Shown: one piece after another, positions 24,799-39,181 of the stretch
Layout: each line of letters opens with the position of its first letter
Numbering within the stretch: the stretch's first letter is position 1
Assembly: GCA_016215625.1 (NCBI GenBank)
Contig: JACRIW010000020.1
Location: 62,001-126,000 of the forward strand
From: Candidatus Eiseniibacteriota bacterium
GTDB taxonomy: Bacteria > Eisenbacteria > RBG-16-71-46
Direction: 5' to 3'
Length of the DNA stretch: 64,000 nucleotides
The notes under the pieces: generated by a model
The model's input: only the letters and a program-made list of their open reading frames with translations
Databases searched by the model: none
What the model was told of the DNA's origin: nothing
Made by a program: the position numbers and the translations under genes

Positions 24799-25938
24799 AT
24801 GATCTATCTCGACCACAACGCGAGCACGCCCGTCCGCCCGGAAGTCGCGGACGCGATGGACGCCGCCCTGCGCACGCTCTCGGCGAACCCGTCGAGCGCC
24901 CATCGCGAGGGGCAGCGTGTGCGCGCCGCGGTCGAGCGCGCCCGCGCGCAGGTCGCGCGCTTCGTGAATGCGCGCGAGGCCGAGGTCGTGTTCGTCTCGG
25001 GTGGCACCGAGGGCGATCACCTCGCGCTGGTCGGCACCGCACTCGCGCGGCGCGACGCCGGCCGGCACGTCGCGTACGCGGCGGTCGAGCACCACGCGGT
25101 GCACGGCGCCGCGGCGCTGCTCGGCGAGTTCGGCTGGACGCACTCCGAACTGCCGTGCGACGCCGAGGGCCGCACGATCCCTTCGAGCGTGGACGCGCTG
25201 CCCGCGGGCACCACGGTGCTCTCGGTGATGTTCGCGAACAACGAGACGGGCGTGCTGCAGCCGGTCGCCGAACTGGCGGCGCGCGCGCGCGCGCGGCATC
25301 CACGTGCACTGCGACGCGGTGCAGGCGGCGGGCAAGGTGCCGGTGGACGTGACGGCGCTCGGCGTGGACCACCTCGTGCTGTCGGGCCACAAGTTCGGCG
25401 GCCCCAAGGGTGCGGCCGCGCTGATCGCGCGCACCGGCGCGCCGCTCTCGCCGCTCGCGCGCGGCAGCGCGCACGAGCGCGGCCGGCGTGGCGGCACCGA
25501 GAACGTCGCTGGCATCGTCGGGCTCGGGCTCGCGTGCGAACTGGCCGCGGCGGAACTGGCCGCGCAGGGCGCGCGCATCGCGGCGCTGCGCGAGCGCTTC
25601 GAGCGCGGGCTGCGCGAGGCGATCCCCGACTGCGTCGTCAACGGCGCCGGCGCGGAGCGCCTGCCGAACACGAGCAACGTGTCGTTCCCCGGCGCGCGTG
25701 CCGACCACCTGCTGCTCGCGCTCGATGCGCGCGGGGTGATGGCGTCCGCCGGCGCGGCGTGCGCGAGCGGCGCGGTCGAGCCTTCGCCGGTGCTCGCGGC
25801 GATGGGCGTGAGCCGCGAGCTGGCGATCTCGGCGCTGCGCTTCTCGCTCGGCGCGACGACCACGGCGGACGATGTCGAGCAGGCGCTGCCGCTCGTCGTC
25901 GCGGCGGTCGCCGCGGCGCGCGGCACGGGAGTGCGGTC

Positions 25939-25942
<4 letters not shown>
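24799..25942 (+). pseudogene. cysteine desulfurase (IscS/NifS type), frameshifted at a GC tract
   Basis: The gene encodes the full set of cysteine desulfurase motifs but in two frames. Frame A (24799 to about 25290) gives MIYLDHNASTPVRPEVADAM, SANPSSAHREGQ, VSGGTEGDHLAL and SVMFANNETGVLQPVAELA. Frame B (about 25290-25942) gives VHCDAVQAAGKVPVDV, LSGHKFGGPKGAAAL with the PLP lysine, GGTENVAGIVGL and ASAGAACASGAVEPS with the catalytic Cys. The switch lies in an eight-unit GC dinucleotide run (25279-25294), and adding one GC unit restores a single frame of about 381 codons. It may be a sequencing error, a true null, or a slippage-switchable gene. The stop overlaps mnmA by 3 nt, which fits sulfur delivery to MnmA. 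Confidence 0.85.
25279..25295. repeat. (GC)8 dinucleotide tract at the frameshift site
   Basis: Eight GC units followed by one G lie inside the cysteine desulfurase gene. Loss of one unit explains the observed frame change exactly. Confidence 0.85.
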
Positions 25943-27080
<1,138 letters not shown>

Positions 27081-27084
<4 letters not shown>

Positions 27085-27992
27085 GCGAGAAACTCCAGAC
27101 GCGCACGATCACGCACTGCCTCGCGTGCGGCGCCGAGAAGCTCGAGCCGCTCGCGATGAAGTACCTCTGGCGCGGCCACGAGTTTCCCGCGGGCTCGTGC
27201 CCGTGGTGCGACATGCGCTCGCTCACGGTGCAGCCGGTGGGAGAGACGCTCGCGAGCATGTACTCCGCCGAGTACTTCGAGGTGGACTTCCGCTGCGGCC
27301 GCGCCGACACGAACTCGTTCGACGAGTCCGCGTTCCGCGCCGAGAACGCCGGGCTGCTCGACGCGTTCGAGACGTACAAGGGCGGCGGCCGGCTGCTCGA
27401 GATCGGCTGCGCCTCGGGCTGGCTCCTGAAGCACGCGGCCGAGCGCGGCTGGCAGGTGACGGGCGTCGAGTATTCCGCCGACGCCGCGGCGCACGCGAAG
27501 CAGCTCGGCGTGGACGTGCACGTGGGCGCGCTCGAGGACGCGAAGCTGCCCGCGGGCGCCTTCGATCTCGTGTACATGGGCGACGTGCTCGAGCACGTGC
27601 CCGACTGCCACGACACCGCCGAGCGCGTCGCGGCGCTGCTCGCCCCGGGCGGGCACTTCTACCTGCGCGGCCCGATCACCACGAACACGCTCGCGCGCCG
27701 CATCGCGCTCCAGCTGTACGCCGTGGCCGGCGGCAGCATCACGCTGCATGAGCCGCCCTACCACCTGTGGGAGTTCACCCCCACGTCGCTTCGCCGGCTC
27801 ATGCGCCGCGTGGGACTGAAGGTGGTCGAGATGCGCGAGTCGAAGATCCCGCCGGGCAGCGCCGGCGGCCGCAAGCGCGGCGTGCAGCGCGCCCTCATGG
27901 CGGCGCTCGACGCCGGCAACGTGCCGCTCACCAACGCCTTCAATCGCTGGGGCGACCGTGTGGTTATGGTGGCGGAGAAGCCGCGGGGCTGA
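27081..27992 (+). CDS. class I SAM-dependent methyltransferase with N-terminal zinc-finger-like region
   Basis: 303 aa. An N-terminal CLACGAEKLEPLAM ... CPWCDM (about residues 12-43) could bind one zinc. The Rossmann core has motif I LLEIGCASGWLLKHAAERGW (about 107-126), then VTGVEYSADAAAHAKQLGVD and FDLVYMGDVLEHVPDCHD. A C-terminal arm (LHEPPYHLWEFTPTSLRRLM) is typical of methyltransferases acting on sugars or carried small molecules. The substrate is unknown. The GTG overlaps the mnmA stop, so it is co-translated with the sulfur-modification genes, although a shared function is not implied. Confidence 0.8.
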
Positions 27993-28102
27993 GTTCCGCC
28001 GGCCGGAGCCGCACTCCGGTCTTGACGCACGACTCTCATCGGGCGGAACCTCCGGGCACGACAGCCGCCCCGACCGGGTCTGGCGATCACCCCGAGGAAC
28101 CC

Positions 28103-30379
28103 ATGAACACCTCCTGCTTCTCGGCCCGCGCGCGGCGTTGGGGCGCCGCGCTGCTGACGGCGCTGTGCGCGTGCGCCGCGCCCGCCTTCGCCGCGACGGC
28201 GACCGATCCCATCTTCACGCCGCTGCTGGTGCACACCACGATCGAGCCCGCGGTGCCGTGCGCGGACAGTACGGTGTACCTGGCCGTGCACCTCGCGGAC
28301 CCGTGCCTGCGGGTCGTCAGCTTCTCGACGAACGTGAGCCCGCCGACGCTGCTCGTGCGCCGCGCGTCGCGGCAGGGCGACAGCTGTGCGGTCGTGCCGA
28401 ACATCGACCGGCGCTATGCGCTCGGACGATTCGCGGCGGGACAGCACGTGTACACCGTGCGCGTGCGCACGGAAGTCCCGAACGATTCGGGCTACGCCGT
28501 GTCGTGGCAGGACCGGCCGCTCCCGTTCTTCGTGTCGTCGAGCTGCAGCGGCGCCCGGCCGCTGCCCTTCGGGCTGCAGTTCATGCTGAACGGGCGGATG
28601 TTCGGTGGCGTCGCCGAGCCGAACATGTGTCCGGCAGTGGCGACGACCCTGCGCTTTTCCGGTTACGTCACGAGCAGCTGCGAGCGCTACACGGGCTACC
28701 GGTTCATCCCGAGCGTCAACGGGACCGACCGCGACCTCGTGCTCGTGGACTTCTCGCAGCGCTGCCCGGACTCGCTCACGGCGTGCCTCGCGAGCATCGA
28801 GAACTTCCGCGACTCGCTGGTGCTTCCCGCGGCCGCTTCCGGCGCGCGCCGGCTCGAGGTCGTGGTGGTGAATCACCTCGGCTGTCCCGACTCGCTGCCG
28901 CGTTCGATCGCCAGCGCGAGCTTCGCGTACACCGTCGCGGACAGCTGCGCAGCTCCTCCGCCGCCTCCTGCGCCGCTCTGCACGCATCCGTACCTCTTCC
29001 CGCGCGGCGACACCACGACGACCTGGCCCGACATCACGGTGGACCCCTGCGATCTCCGCGTCGGGCCCGGCGGGACGGGCTCGATCGAGCTGAACACGTG
29101 GACCGGCACGCCGCTCGCCGGCCTGCAGGGCGTGATGCTGCCGCCGCGCGGACCGCTCCACCTCGAGCGCATCGAACTCTCCGGCGCCGCGATCGGCATG
29201 CACCTGCAGACGCAGCGGCGGGACGACGGCGGCATCGCCTGGGCGATCTGGGCCGACCACGGCGCCCCGATCGGGACGAACCGGCTCGTGCCGGTGCTGC
29301 GCGTGTTCGTGCGCGCGGACTCCGTCACCGACCGCAAGGTCGAAGTCCACATGGGGAGCAGCGTGACCGCGGCTTCCGATTCGCTCGGCCGCTCGGTGGC
29401 GCTGTGCGTGGACCCGTTCGACCACGTGTACCAGGTGTGGGCGTGCGTCGGGACCGCGATGGTGCCGGCTTCGTGCGACGCGAACGGCGACGGCCGCACG
29501 AACGTCGCCGACCTCGTGCGCATGGTGCGCTGCTGGTTCCGCCCCGCCGAGTGCCCGGACACGCTGCTGGCGCGCCCGGACTGCGACCACGACGGTGCGT
29601 TCCATCTCGACGACGTGCTCTGCTGCGCGCGCACGATCCTCGGCGCCCCGCGCGACAGCGCCGCGCACGCCCCGGCGCACCTGCGCTTCGCGTTCGGCGA
29701 GCCGCGCCTGGTGGGCGGCGTGCTGCAGGTGCCGCTCACGATGAGCGGCGGCGGAGAACTCGGCGGCGCGCTGCTGCGCCTCGAGTATCCGGGCGAGCGT
29801 TACGAGTCGGGCGAGTGGACGGTCGCGGGCGGCGTGCCCGCCGGTGGGGGCGAGATCGGCACGACGAGCTGGACCGTGGTCACCGAGCACGGCACCGACG
29901 ACCTGCTGCTCGGCCTGCTGCGGCTCGACGACGCGGCGGCCGACGAGGTCACGACCGTGCTGCAGTTCCGGCTGCGGCAGGGACAGGTACACGGCGGCAC
30001 GGTCTCGATCGCCGAGAGCGAACTGACCGCGCCCGACGGCGCGGCGCTGGCGCTCGACCTGGGCGGCGTGCAGGCGCCGCTGGCGCCGAACCCGCCTGCT
30101 GCTCCGCCCGCGCGGCTGGCGCTGTCGGCCGCGCGACCCAACCCGAGCGCGGGCCGCGCGGCGTTCACGATCGCCCTGCCCGCGGCGGGCGACGTGGACC
30201 TCGCGATCCACGACCTCGCGGGCCGTCGCGTCGCCACGCTGTGGCGCGGCGCGCTGGGCGCGGGTGAGCGCGAGTTCGTGTGGAACGCCGCGGGCGCGCG
30301 TGACGGCGTGTACTTCGCGCGTCTCGTGGTGAACGGGGAAGTGCGCAGCACGCGGCTGGTGCTGCGGCGCGATCGCTGA
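28103..30379 (+). CDS. large secreted protein with dockerin-like repeats and C-terminal FlgD-type Ig domain
   Basis: 758 aa. A signal peptide (about residues 10-30) precedes cysteine-containing beta-rich modules (about 35-290). After a proline linker (SCAAPPPPPAPL) come a cohesin-like beta module (about 300-450), then a dockerin-like pair: CDANGDGRTNVADLVRMVRC and DCDHDGAFHLDDVLCCARTI. A second beta-sandwich module follows. The C-terminal FlgD-like Ig domain (about 670-758) has LSAARPNPSAGRAAFTIALP and IHDLAGRRVATLWRG and ends in a basic RLVLRRDR. Such C-terminal domains are common on exported proteins of FCB-related bacteria and probably serve sorting or surface attachment. GAGGAACCC precedes the ATG. 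Confidence 0.75.
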   Translation: MNTSCFSARARRWGAALLTALCACAAPAFAATATDPIFTPLLVHTTIEPAVPCADSTVYLAVHLADPCLRVVSFSTNVSPPTLLVRRASRQGDSCAVVPNIDRRYALGRFAAGQHVYTVRVRTEVPNDSGYAVSWQDRPLPFFVSSSCSGARPLPFGLQFMLNGRMFGGVAEPNMCPAVATTLRFSGYVTSSCERYTGYRFIPSVNGTDRDLVLVDFSQRCPDSLTACLASIENFRDSLVLPAAASGARRLEVVVVNHLGCPDSLPRSIASASFAYTVADSCAAPPPPPAPLCTHPYLFPRGDTTTTWPDITVDPCDLRVGPGGTGSIELNTWTGTPLAGLQGVMLPPRGPLHLERIELSGAAIGMHLQTQRRDDGGIAWAIWADHGAPIGTNRLVPVLRVFVRADSVTDRKVEVHMGSSVTAASDSLGRSVALCVDPFDHVYQVWACVGTAMVPASCDANGDGRTNVADLVRMVRCWFRPAECPDTLLARPDCDHDGAFHLDDVLCCARTILGAPRDSAAHAPAHLRFAFGEPRLVGGVLQVPLTMSGGGELGGALLRLEYPGERYESGEWTVAGGVPAGGGEIGTTSWTVVTEHGTDDLLLGLLRLDDAAADEVTTVLQFRLRQGQVHGGTVSIAESELTAPDGAALALDLGGVQAPLAPNPPAAPPARLALSAARPNPSAGRAAFTIALPAAGDVDLAIHDLAGRRVATLWRGALGAGEREFVWNAAGARDGVYFARLVVNGEVRSTRLVLRRDR

Positions 30380-30394
30380 CGTCGCGCGGTTTCC

Positions 30395-30445
30395 CGAAAC
30401 GAAGCAGCGGGGCGGCTCTCACGGGCCGCCCCGCCGCACGTTTCG
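30395..30445. terminator. bidirectional terminator between convergent genes
   Basis: A nested inverted repeat has inner stem GCGGGGCGGC / GCCGCCCCGC (30407-30416 with 30425-30434) and outer CGAAACG / CGTTTCG (30395-30401 with 30439-30445). A/T pairs flank the GC core, so either strand gives a stem with a trailing T-rich side. Confidence 0.7.
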
Positions 30446-30450
30446 TCCGG

Positions 30451-31095
30451 TCAACGCCGCCGCTTCTTCGCGCGCTTCGCGGGCGCGGCCTTCGTCGCGG
30501 GGGCGATCGTCACGCGCGCCGAGTCGAGCGAGACGGCACCGCCGGCGCGATAGGTCCAGGTGCGCCACGTGCCGGTGCGCTCCATGGCGGTCACCGGCAG
30601 GTTCGAGCGCGCCGAGTGCGTACCCGGCACGTGCACGCTCACGCTCCAGCGTTGCGCTCCCGGATCGGCGCTCATCGGCGCGACCGAGCCGTCGAGTCGG
30701 GGCACGTACGCCCGCTTCGCGGCGCCGTCGCGCGACACGCCCGCTCCGCTGTCCGCCCATTCGCCCGCGTACGAGATGCGCAACGCCGCGAGAGTGCCCG
30801 AGAAGGCGCGGCGCGGCTCGATCAGCAGCGTGTCGCCCTCCTGCCCCCAGTTGATCGGCAGCCCCCCCGCGGCGTCCGTGAGTTCGACGGCGTCCACGAG
30901 CGGGCCGTGCAACCGTTTCGCGAGAAGCCCCGTAGAGGGCGACACCGCGAGCCATTCGACGTACTGGCCGCTCCAGCGCGGCGCACCCGGGTCGATTTCG
31001 AGTTCCAGCGTGCGCGTGCCGGGCGGCGCGGCGACAGCCGCGGTGGCGAGCAGCAGCAGGAAACCCGTGACAAGTGCGAGCCGTTGGGTGAGCAT
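30451..31095 (-). CDS. secreted protein of unknown function, beta-sandwich
   Basis: 214 aa from ATG 31095. A signal peptide (about residues 5-23, ending AVAAP) is followed by a beta-rich domain: TRTLELEIDPGAPRWSGQYV (about 28-47), GDTLLIEPRRAFSGTLAALR, ISYAGEWADSGAGVSRDG. It ends in a very basic Lys/Arg tail (AKKRRR). The strand pattern resembles the N-terminal domain of M1 aminopeptidases, but no peptidase domain follows, so no enzyme function is proposed. It is convergent with the FlgD-Ig gene and divergent from the cytochrome c gene. Confidence 0.6.
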   Translation of the reverse strand: MLTQRLALVTGFLLLLATAAVAAPPGTRTLELEIDPGAPRWSGQYVEWLAVSPSTGLLAKRLHGPLVDAVELTDAAGGLPINWGQEGDTLLIEPRRAFSGTLAALRISYAGEWADSGAGVSRDGAAKRAYVPRLDGSVAPMSADPGAQRWSVSVHVPGTHSARSNLPVTAMERTGTWRTWTYRAGGAVSLDSARVTIAPATKAAPAKRAKKRRR

Positions 31096-31193
31096 GCGCG
31101 CCAGCGTATGCGGCACACCCCTCGCCGCACAACGGCGCCGTGCGTGGTCCATCCTTCGCCCGGCGCGCCCCCCCAAGCAGGAGGAGTCTACGC

Positions 31194-31772
31194 ATGTCCC
31201 GTCGACGCCAGTTGGGAACGATGTTCGTCCTCGCCGCGCTCTGCGCTTCGGCGCTCGCCTTCGCCGCCGCGCCTTCGGCGCCTTCGGCCAAGGGCAAGCC
31301 CGCCGCCGACAAGGCGGCCAAGATCAAGAAGGGCGAGTACCTCACGACCATCATGGGCTGCAACGACTGCCACACGCCGGGCACGATGTACGGCGCTCCG
31401 GACATGGATCGCAAGCTCTCCGGCAGCGAACTCGGGTGGAAGGGGCCGTGGGGCGTCTCGTTCGCGCGCAACCTCACGCCCGATTCCGAGACGGGCATCG
31501 GCTACTACTCGGAAGACGAGATCGTCCACTCGTTCCGCACCGGCATGAAGCCCAACGGCACGCCGATGCTGCCGCCGATGCCGTGGCCGAACTTCGCGGC
31601 GATGTCCGACGAGGACCTGCACGCGATCGCGGCGTACCTGCTCAGCCTCAAGCCCGTGAAGCACGCGGTGCCCGAGGCCGTGCCCCCGGGCAAGCCGTGG
31701 TCGGGCCCGGTGCTCGAGCTGCCGCCACCGCCGGCGTGGGACGCGCCGCGTACTCCTCCCGCGGGCAAGTAA
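31194..31772 (+). CDS. periplasmic mono-haem c-type cytochrome
   Basis: 192 aa. A signal peptide (about residues 8-24) is followed by GEYLTTIMGCNDCHTPGTMYG (split here as GEYLTTIMG and CNDCH) with one CxxCH motif near residue 56, then WKGPWGVSFARNLTPDSETG, FRTGMKPNGTPMLPPMPWPN, with Met residues suited to axial ligation, and LHAIAAYLLSLKPV. These are the blocks of cytochrome c domains found with alcohol or aldehyde dehydrogenases. AGGAGGAG precedes the ATG at 31194. It is probably a soluble periplasmic electron carrier; no dehydrogenase partner is adjacent. A strong terminator follows. Confidence 0.85.
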   Translation: MSRRRQLGTMFVLAALCASALAFAAAPSAPSAKGKPAADKAAKIKKGEYLTTIMGCNDCHTPGTMYGAPDMDRKLSGSELGWKGPWGVSFARNLTPDSETGIGYYSEDEIVHSFRTGMKPNGTPMLPPMPWPNFAAMSDEDLHAIAAYLLSLKPVKHAVPEAVPPGKPWSGPVLELPPPPAWDAPRTPPAGK

Positions 31773-31794
31773 CCCAGTCTCGCATTCGCCGTTC

Positions 31795-31829
31795 GCGCCG
31801 CCGGGCGTTGACTCGCCCGGCGGCGCTTT
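31795..31829 (+). terminator. intrinsic terminator
   Basis: A 13-bp perfect stem (31795-31807 with 31814-31826) with a 6-nt loop is followed by TTTC, after the cytochrome gene. It is the clearest terminator in the window. Confidence 0.8.
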
Positions 31830-31845
31830 CTACGGTGCCGGTCTC

Positions 31846-32861
<1,016 letters not shown>

Positions 32862-32865
<4 letters not shown>

Positions 32866-33689
32866 GCCGCACGCTCGCCGGCGAGGCGATGCTGTTCGTC
32901 CGCGCCGCGCGGGCGCGCGCGTACGTGCGGATCGTGGGCTCGTTCCGTGAGCCGAACGGCCTGCTCGCCGACGCCGTGTTCCCCAACCTCGGCATGTGCG
33001 CGTTCGTGATGATGTACCGCGCACTCGGCGCGCCCGCGTACTACGAGGCGCTCGCCGTGATCGGCGGCATCCTCACGACGTACTGGGTGAACGTGCTGTG
33101 GGGGATGGGCGCGCAGTTCTACTGGGAGAAGCAGGCCGGGCAGTTGCAGCTGTACTTCGCCGCGCCGTGCTCGCGCATGGCGATCCTCGCGGGCATGGCC
33201 GCGGGAGGGCTGCTCGCCTCGATGCTCCGCTCGCTCGTCGGAGTGGCGCTCGCCGTGTTCGTGTTCCGCGTGCAGCTCGAGCCGTTCTCGCCGTGGCACC
33301 TCGCGGCCGTGTTCTTCGCGACCATGGCGGCGCTGTACACGCTCGGGATGATCATGGCGAGCCTGTTCCTGCTCTACGGGCGCGAGGCGTGGCACACGTG
33401 CAACGCGTTCATGGAGCCGGCGTTCTTCCTTTCGGGGCTGTACTTCCCGATCCGCACGCTCGGCGCGTTCGGGGCCGTGGCGGCGGCCCTCCTGCCGCTC
33501 ACGCTCGGCGTGGACGCGCTGCGCCAGGTGCTGCTCGGCGTGCGCTCGCCGGGGCTGATGCCCGTGCGCTGGGAGTTCGCGGCGCTCTGCGGCTTCGCGG
33601 TGCTCTACTTCTTCGTCGCGCGCTGGTCGTTGCGACACCTCGAGAACCTCTCCAAGCGCGAAGGGAGGCTCACGCAGCGATGGCAGTGA
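32862..33689 (+). CDS. ABC-2 type transporter permease 1
   Basis: 275 aa with about six hydrophobic helices. A cytoplasmic N-terminal helix is followed by FREPNGLLADAVFPNLGMCA, then WGMGAQFYWEKQAGQLQLYF, a typical ABC-2 coupling region, several long helices, and FFLSGLYFPIRTL before the last helix pair. The ATG overlaps the ATPase stop (ATGA) and its end overlaps permease 2 by 10 nt. The two permeases are probably the two halves of a heterodimeric exporter. Confidence 0.85.
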
Positions 33690-34528
33690 GCGAGACCTTC
33701 ACGCGCCTGCGCACCTCGGCGTGGCTCGGCTGGCAGGTCGAGTCGAACTGGGCCGACCCGGTCGTGTTCTTCATCTACCTGATCGCGCGTCCGCTCGCCG
33801 TGTCGCTCACGCTCGCGGCGATGTACGCCGCGACGCGCGACTCGGCCACGCACGGCGCGGCCTTCGCCGGCTTCTACGTCGCGAACGCCTTCCACGCCTA
33901 CGTGAACACCGTGGTGGTCGGCATGGGCTGGGTGATCTTCGAGGAGCGCGAGGAGTCCGAGATGCTCAAGTACGTGTACGTCTCGCCCATGGGGCTCGTG
34001 ACGTACATCGGCGGCCGGTCGTTCGTGCGTTTCGTGCTCGGCAGCATCAGCGCGGCGCTCATGCTGCTCGTCGGCTGGTTCCTGCTCGGCGTGCGCTGGG
34101 ACTTCGCGCTCACGCGGCCGTTGCCGCTCGCGCTCACGATCGTCGCGGGCTTCGCGGCCACGCTCGCCGCGGGTTACGTGCTCTGCGGCGTCGCCATGGT
34201 GCTCACGCGTTCGGCGATGACCGTGCTCGAGGGTTGCATGCTCGGGCTCTACCTGCTCTGCGGTGTGATCTTCCCCGTGGACCTCATGCCGGTGTGGCTG
34301 CGGCCCGTCTCGTACGTGCTGCCGTTCACGTGGTGGTACGAGTGCCTGCGCCGGTTCCTGCTCGGGCACGGCTCGAGCGCCTGGATGAGCACGCTCACCG
34401 ACGCGCAGCTGCTCGGCGCGACGCTCGCGGTGTGCGCGGCGTTCTCGCTCGTCGCGGCGCTGGCCTATCGCGAGCTCGACCGGCTCGCACGACGGCTCGG
34501 CCGGCTCGACCAGACGACGATGTTCTGA
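33680..34528 (+). CDS. ABC-2 type transporter permease 2
   Basis: 282 aa with about six hydrophobic helices. It shows the ABC-2 segment VIFEEREESEMLKYVYVSPM (about residues 93-112), the gating region CGVIFPVDLMPVWLRPVSYVL and a final helix ending LARRLGRLDQTTMF. It pairs with permease 1 and the ATPase to form one exporter operon (31846-34528). The start at 33680 lies inside the end of permease 1, so expression is translationally coupled. Confidence 0.85.
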   Translation: MAVSETFTRLRTSAWLGWQVESNWADPVVFFIYLIARPLAVSLTLAAMYAATRDSATHGAAFAGFYVANAFHAYVNTVVVGMGWVIFEEREESEMLKYVYVSPMGLVTYIGGRSFVRFVLGSISAALMLLVGWFLLGVRWDFALTRPLPLALTIVAGFAATLAAGYVLCGVAMVLTRSAMTVLEGCMLGLYLLCGVIFPVDLMPVWLRPVSYVLPFTWWYECLRRFLLGHGSSAWMSTLTDAQLLGATLAVCAAFSLVAALAYRELDRLARRLGRLDQTTMF

Positions 34529-34548
34529 GCGGAGCCGGGGTTCCGCCC

Positions 34549-34570
34549 CGGCGAATCGCACGATTCGCCG
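34549..34570 (+). terminator. hairpin after the ABC operon
   Basis: A perfect 10-bp stem CGGCGAATCG / CGATTCGCCG with a 2-nt centre follows a smaller GC hairpin at about 34535-34551. It has no T tract. Confidence 0.5.
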
Positions 34571-34651
34571 CTCAAGCGCTTCTCCCGCGCAGCCGATACC
34601 GGGGCGCCCACCCCAAACCCTCGGTATCCCGGAACCACACAGGAGAATCGC

Positions 34652-35248
34652 ATGAACTTCGGCTCGCTCTTCGCGGCCGCGCTGCTCGCGGCTGCCTCGC
34701 ACCCTGCTGTACCCCTGTCGCGTCCGCACCAGACGGCCGCCCACAACGCCGTCTCCGTGACGAACGCCGACCCGGTCACCCCGGGAGCTCTCGTGACCCC
34801 CGCCGCCGGTGAACCCGCCCCGGACTTCACGTACCAGTCGCACGAGTACCTCTGGCAGAACCTCCACAACATGCTCGAGCAGGGCCACGTGCTGCTCGTG
34901 TTCGGCGCGACCGAGACGGACCTGCGCCGGCTCGAGTCCGAGCGCGAGAACCTGATCCGCCAGGGCGTGCTGCCCGTGGCCGTGATCGAGCAGCGCGAAG
35001 GCGACGTGTGGAAGCTGCTCCGCCGCACCGACGTGAGCATCAGCCTGCTCTCCGATCCGCACGGCGCGATCGCGGAGCAGTACGGCGTCTACCAGCCCGC
35101 CTCGCGCGGCGCCCATGCGGCGTGGTTCCTCGTGGACCAGTCGGGCCGCGTGCGCGAGACGGGGACCGGAGCGCTGCCGAACCACTGGTCGGAGCGCACC
35201 GCGGTCGCGCTCGGCCGCACGGACGTGCGCACGGCCAGCGCGAACTGA
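34652..35248 (+). CDS. thioredoxin-fold (AhpC/TSA-like) secreted protein lacking catalytic cysteines
   Basis: 198 aa. A signal peptide or N-terminal hydrophobic segment (about residues 3-20) is followed by a Thr/Ala linker, then a redoxin-like domain: GEPAPDFTYQSHEY (about 53-66), VLLVFGATETDLRRLESERE (about 80-99), LLSDPHGAIAEQYGV and AAWFLVDQSGRVRETGTG. At the position where peroxiredoxins have the peroxidatic Cys (FxPxxFTxxCxxE), this protein has FGATETDLRRL. No Cys is visible anywhere in the mature part. It is therefore unlikely to be a peroxidase; it may bind a partner or ligand. AGGAGA precedes the ATG. Confidence 0.7.
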   Translation: MNFGSLFAAALLAAASHPAVPLSRPHQTAAHNAVSVTNADPVTPGALVTPAAGEPAPDFTYQSHEYLWQNLHNMLEQGHVLLVFGATETDLRRLESERENLIRQGVLPVAVIEQREGDVWKLLRRTDVSISLLSDPHGAIAEQYGVYQPASRGAHAAWFLVDQSGRVRETGTGALPNHWSERTAVALGRTDVRTASAN

Positions 35249-35273
35249 CGGCTCGGTTTCTTTCTGCGAACGA

Positions 35274-35304
35274 AACGGGCGGCGCCCTCGAGGCGCCGCC
35301 CGTT
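35274..35304. terminator. bidirectional terminator hairpin
   Basis: ACGGGCGGCGCC (35275-35286) and its complement (35292-35303) with a 5-nt loop and flanking AA/TT lie between the redoxin-like gene and the convergent kinase gene. Confidence 0.75.
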
Positions 35305-35319
35305 CGCGTCGATCTCCGG

Positions 35320-38481
<3,162 letters not shown>

Positions 38482-38562
38482 GAGGCTCCCGGTTCGGGTC
38501 TGACGGAAGGTGGACGATGGAAGTATCGGCCGGACCGAACGGTTCCGTAGGCGTCAGGGGCC

Positions 38563-38578
38563 GCAGGCGGCCGCCTGC
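38563..38578. repeat. 16-nt perfect palindrome
   Basis: GCAGGCGGCCGCCTGC lies in the 321-nt gap between the kinase start (minus) and the tRNA cluster (plus). It could be an operator or a small repetitive palindrome. Confidence 0.45.
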
Positions 38579-38755
38579 GACCGCCCTGCGTCCCGACGGG
38601 CCCGCGCGTCGCACGAGCAGATGGGGATTCCTCGTCCTCGCCGGGAAACCGGCTTGCGGAACTCGCCGCGAAACGGTAACTTGCCCGCCCGCTGGTCTTC
38701 GGGGGCAACCCGCCGAAGGTCACCCGGTGATCCCGCGCAGGCGAGGGGGGAGCAG

Positions 38756-38785
38756 TTGTCCGGCTCCCGAGGCGATGCTTATAGT
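38756..38785 (+). promoter_or_regulatory. sigma70-type promoter of the tRNA cluster
   Basis: TTGTCC (38756-38761) and TATAGT (38780-38785) are 18 nt apart. The predicted start is about 10 nt before the first tRNA. It is an A/T-rich island in very GC-rich DNA. The gap 38482-38755 otherwise holds only the 16-nt palindrome and the presumed kinase promoter. Confidence 0.7.
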
Positions 38786-38802
38786 GCGCCGCCAGAACTT
38801 GC

Positions 38803-38888
38803 GGAGGGATGGCCGAGTGGCTTAAGGCGGCGGTCTTGAAAACCGCTGAGCGCAAGCTCCGTGGGTTCGAATCCTACTCCCTCCGCCA
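38803..38888 (+). tRNA. tRNA-Ser(TGA)
   Basis: Acceptor GGAGGGA pairs with TCCCTCC (38878-38884), followed by G and an encoded CCA. The anticodon loop CTTGAAA has TGA at 38837-38839. A long variable arm (class II) and the GTTCGAATC T-loop are present. Confidence 0.95.
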
Positions 38889-38898
38889 GTCGCACCTT

Positions 38899-38990
38899 GG
38901 AGTGGTGGCCGAGTGGCCGAAGGCAGCCGCCTGCTAAGCGGTTAGTCGGGTAAAACCGGCTCGGAGGTTCGAATCCTCTCCACTCCGCCA
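38899..38990 (+). tRNA. tRNA-Ser(GCT)
   Basis: Acceptor GGAGTGG pairs with CCACTCC, followed by GCCA. The anticodon loop CTGCTAA has GCT at 38933-38935, with a long variable arm and GTTCGAATC. It lies 10 nt after tRNA-Ser(TGA), so it is the same transcript. Confidence 0.95.
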
Positions 38991-39037
38991 GTAACGGACC
39001 GGTAGCACGGTTCGGACATTTGCTTCGTGCTTGATGC

Positions 39038-39114
<77 letters not shown>

Positions 39115-39181
39115 TTCAAGCACCGCCGCGAGTCCCTCCGGCGACTCGAAGCCACCACGCTCCCCGCGTGAGGTCGCTGCC

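Noticed and set aside
27767..30211. Long minus-strand frame opposite the FlgD-Ig protein gene
   Set aside because: Shadow composition (Arg/His/Glu-rich, no motifs). The plus-strand protein has a signal peptide and clear domains.
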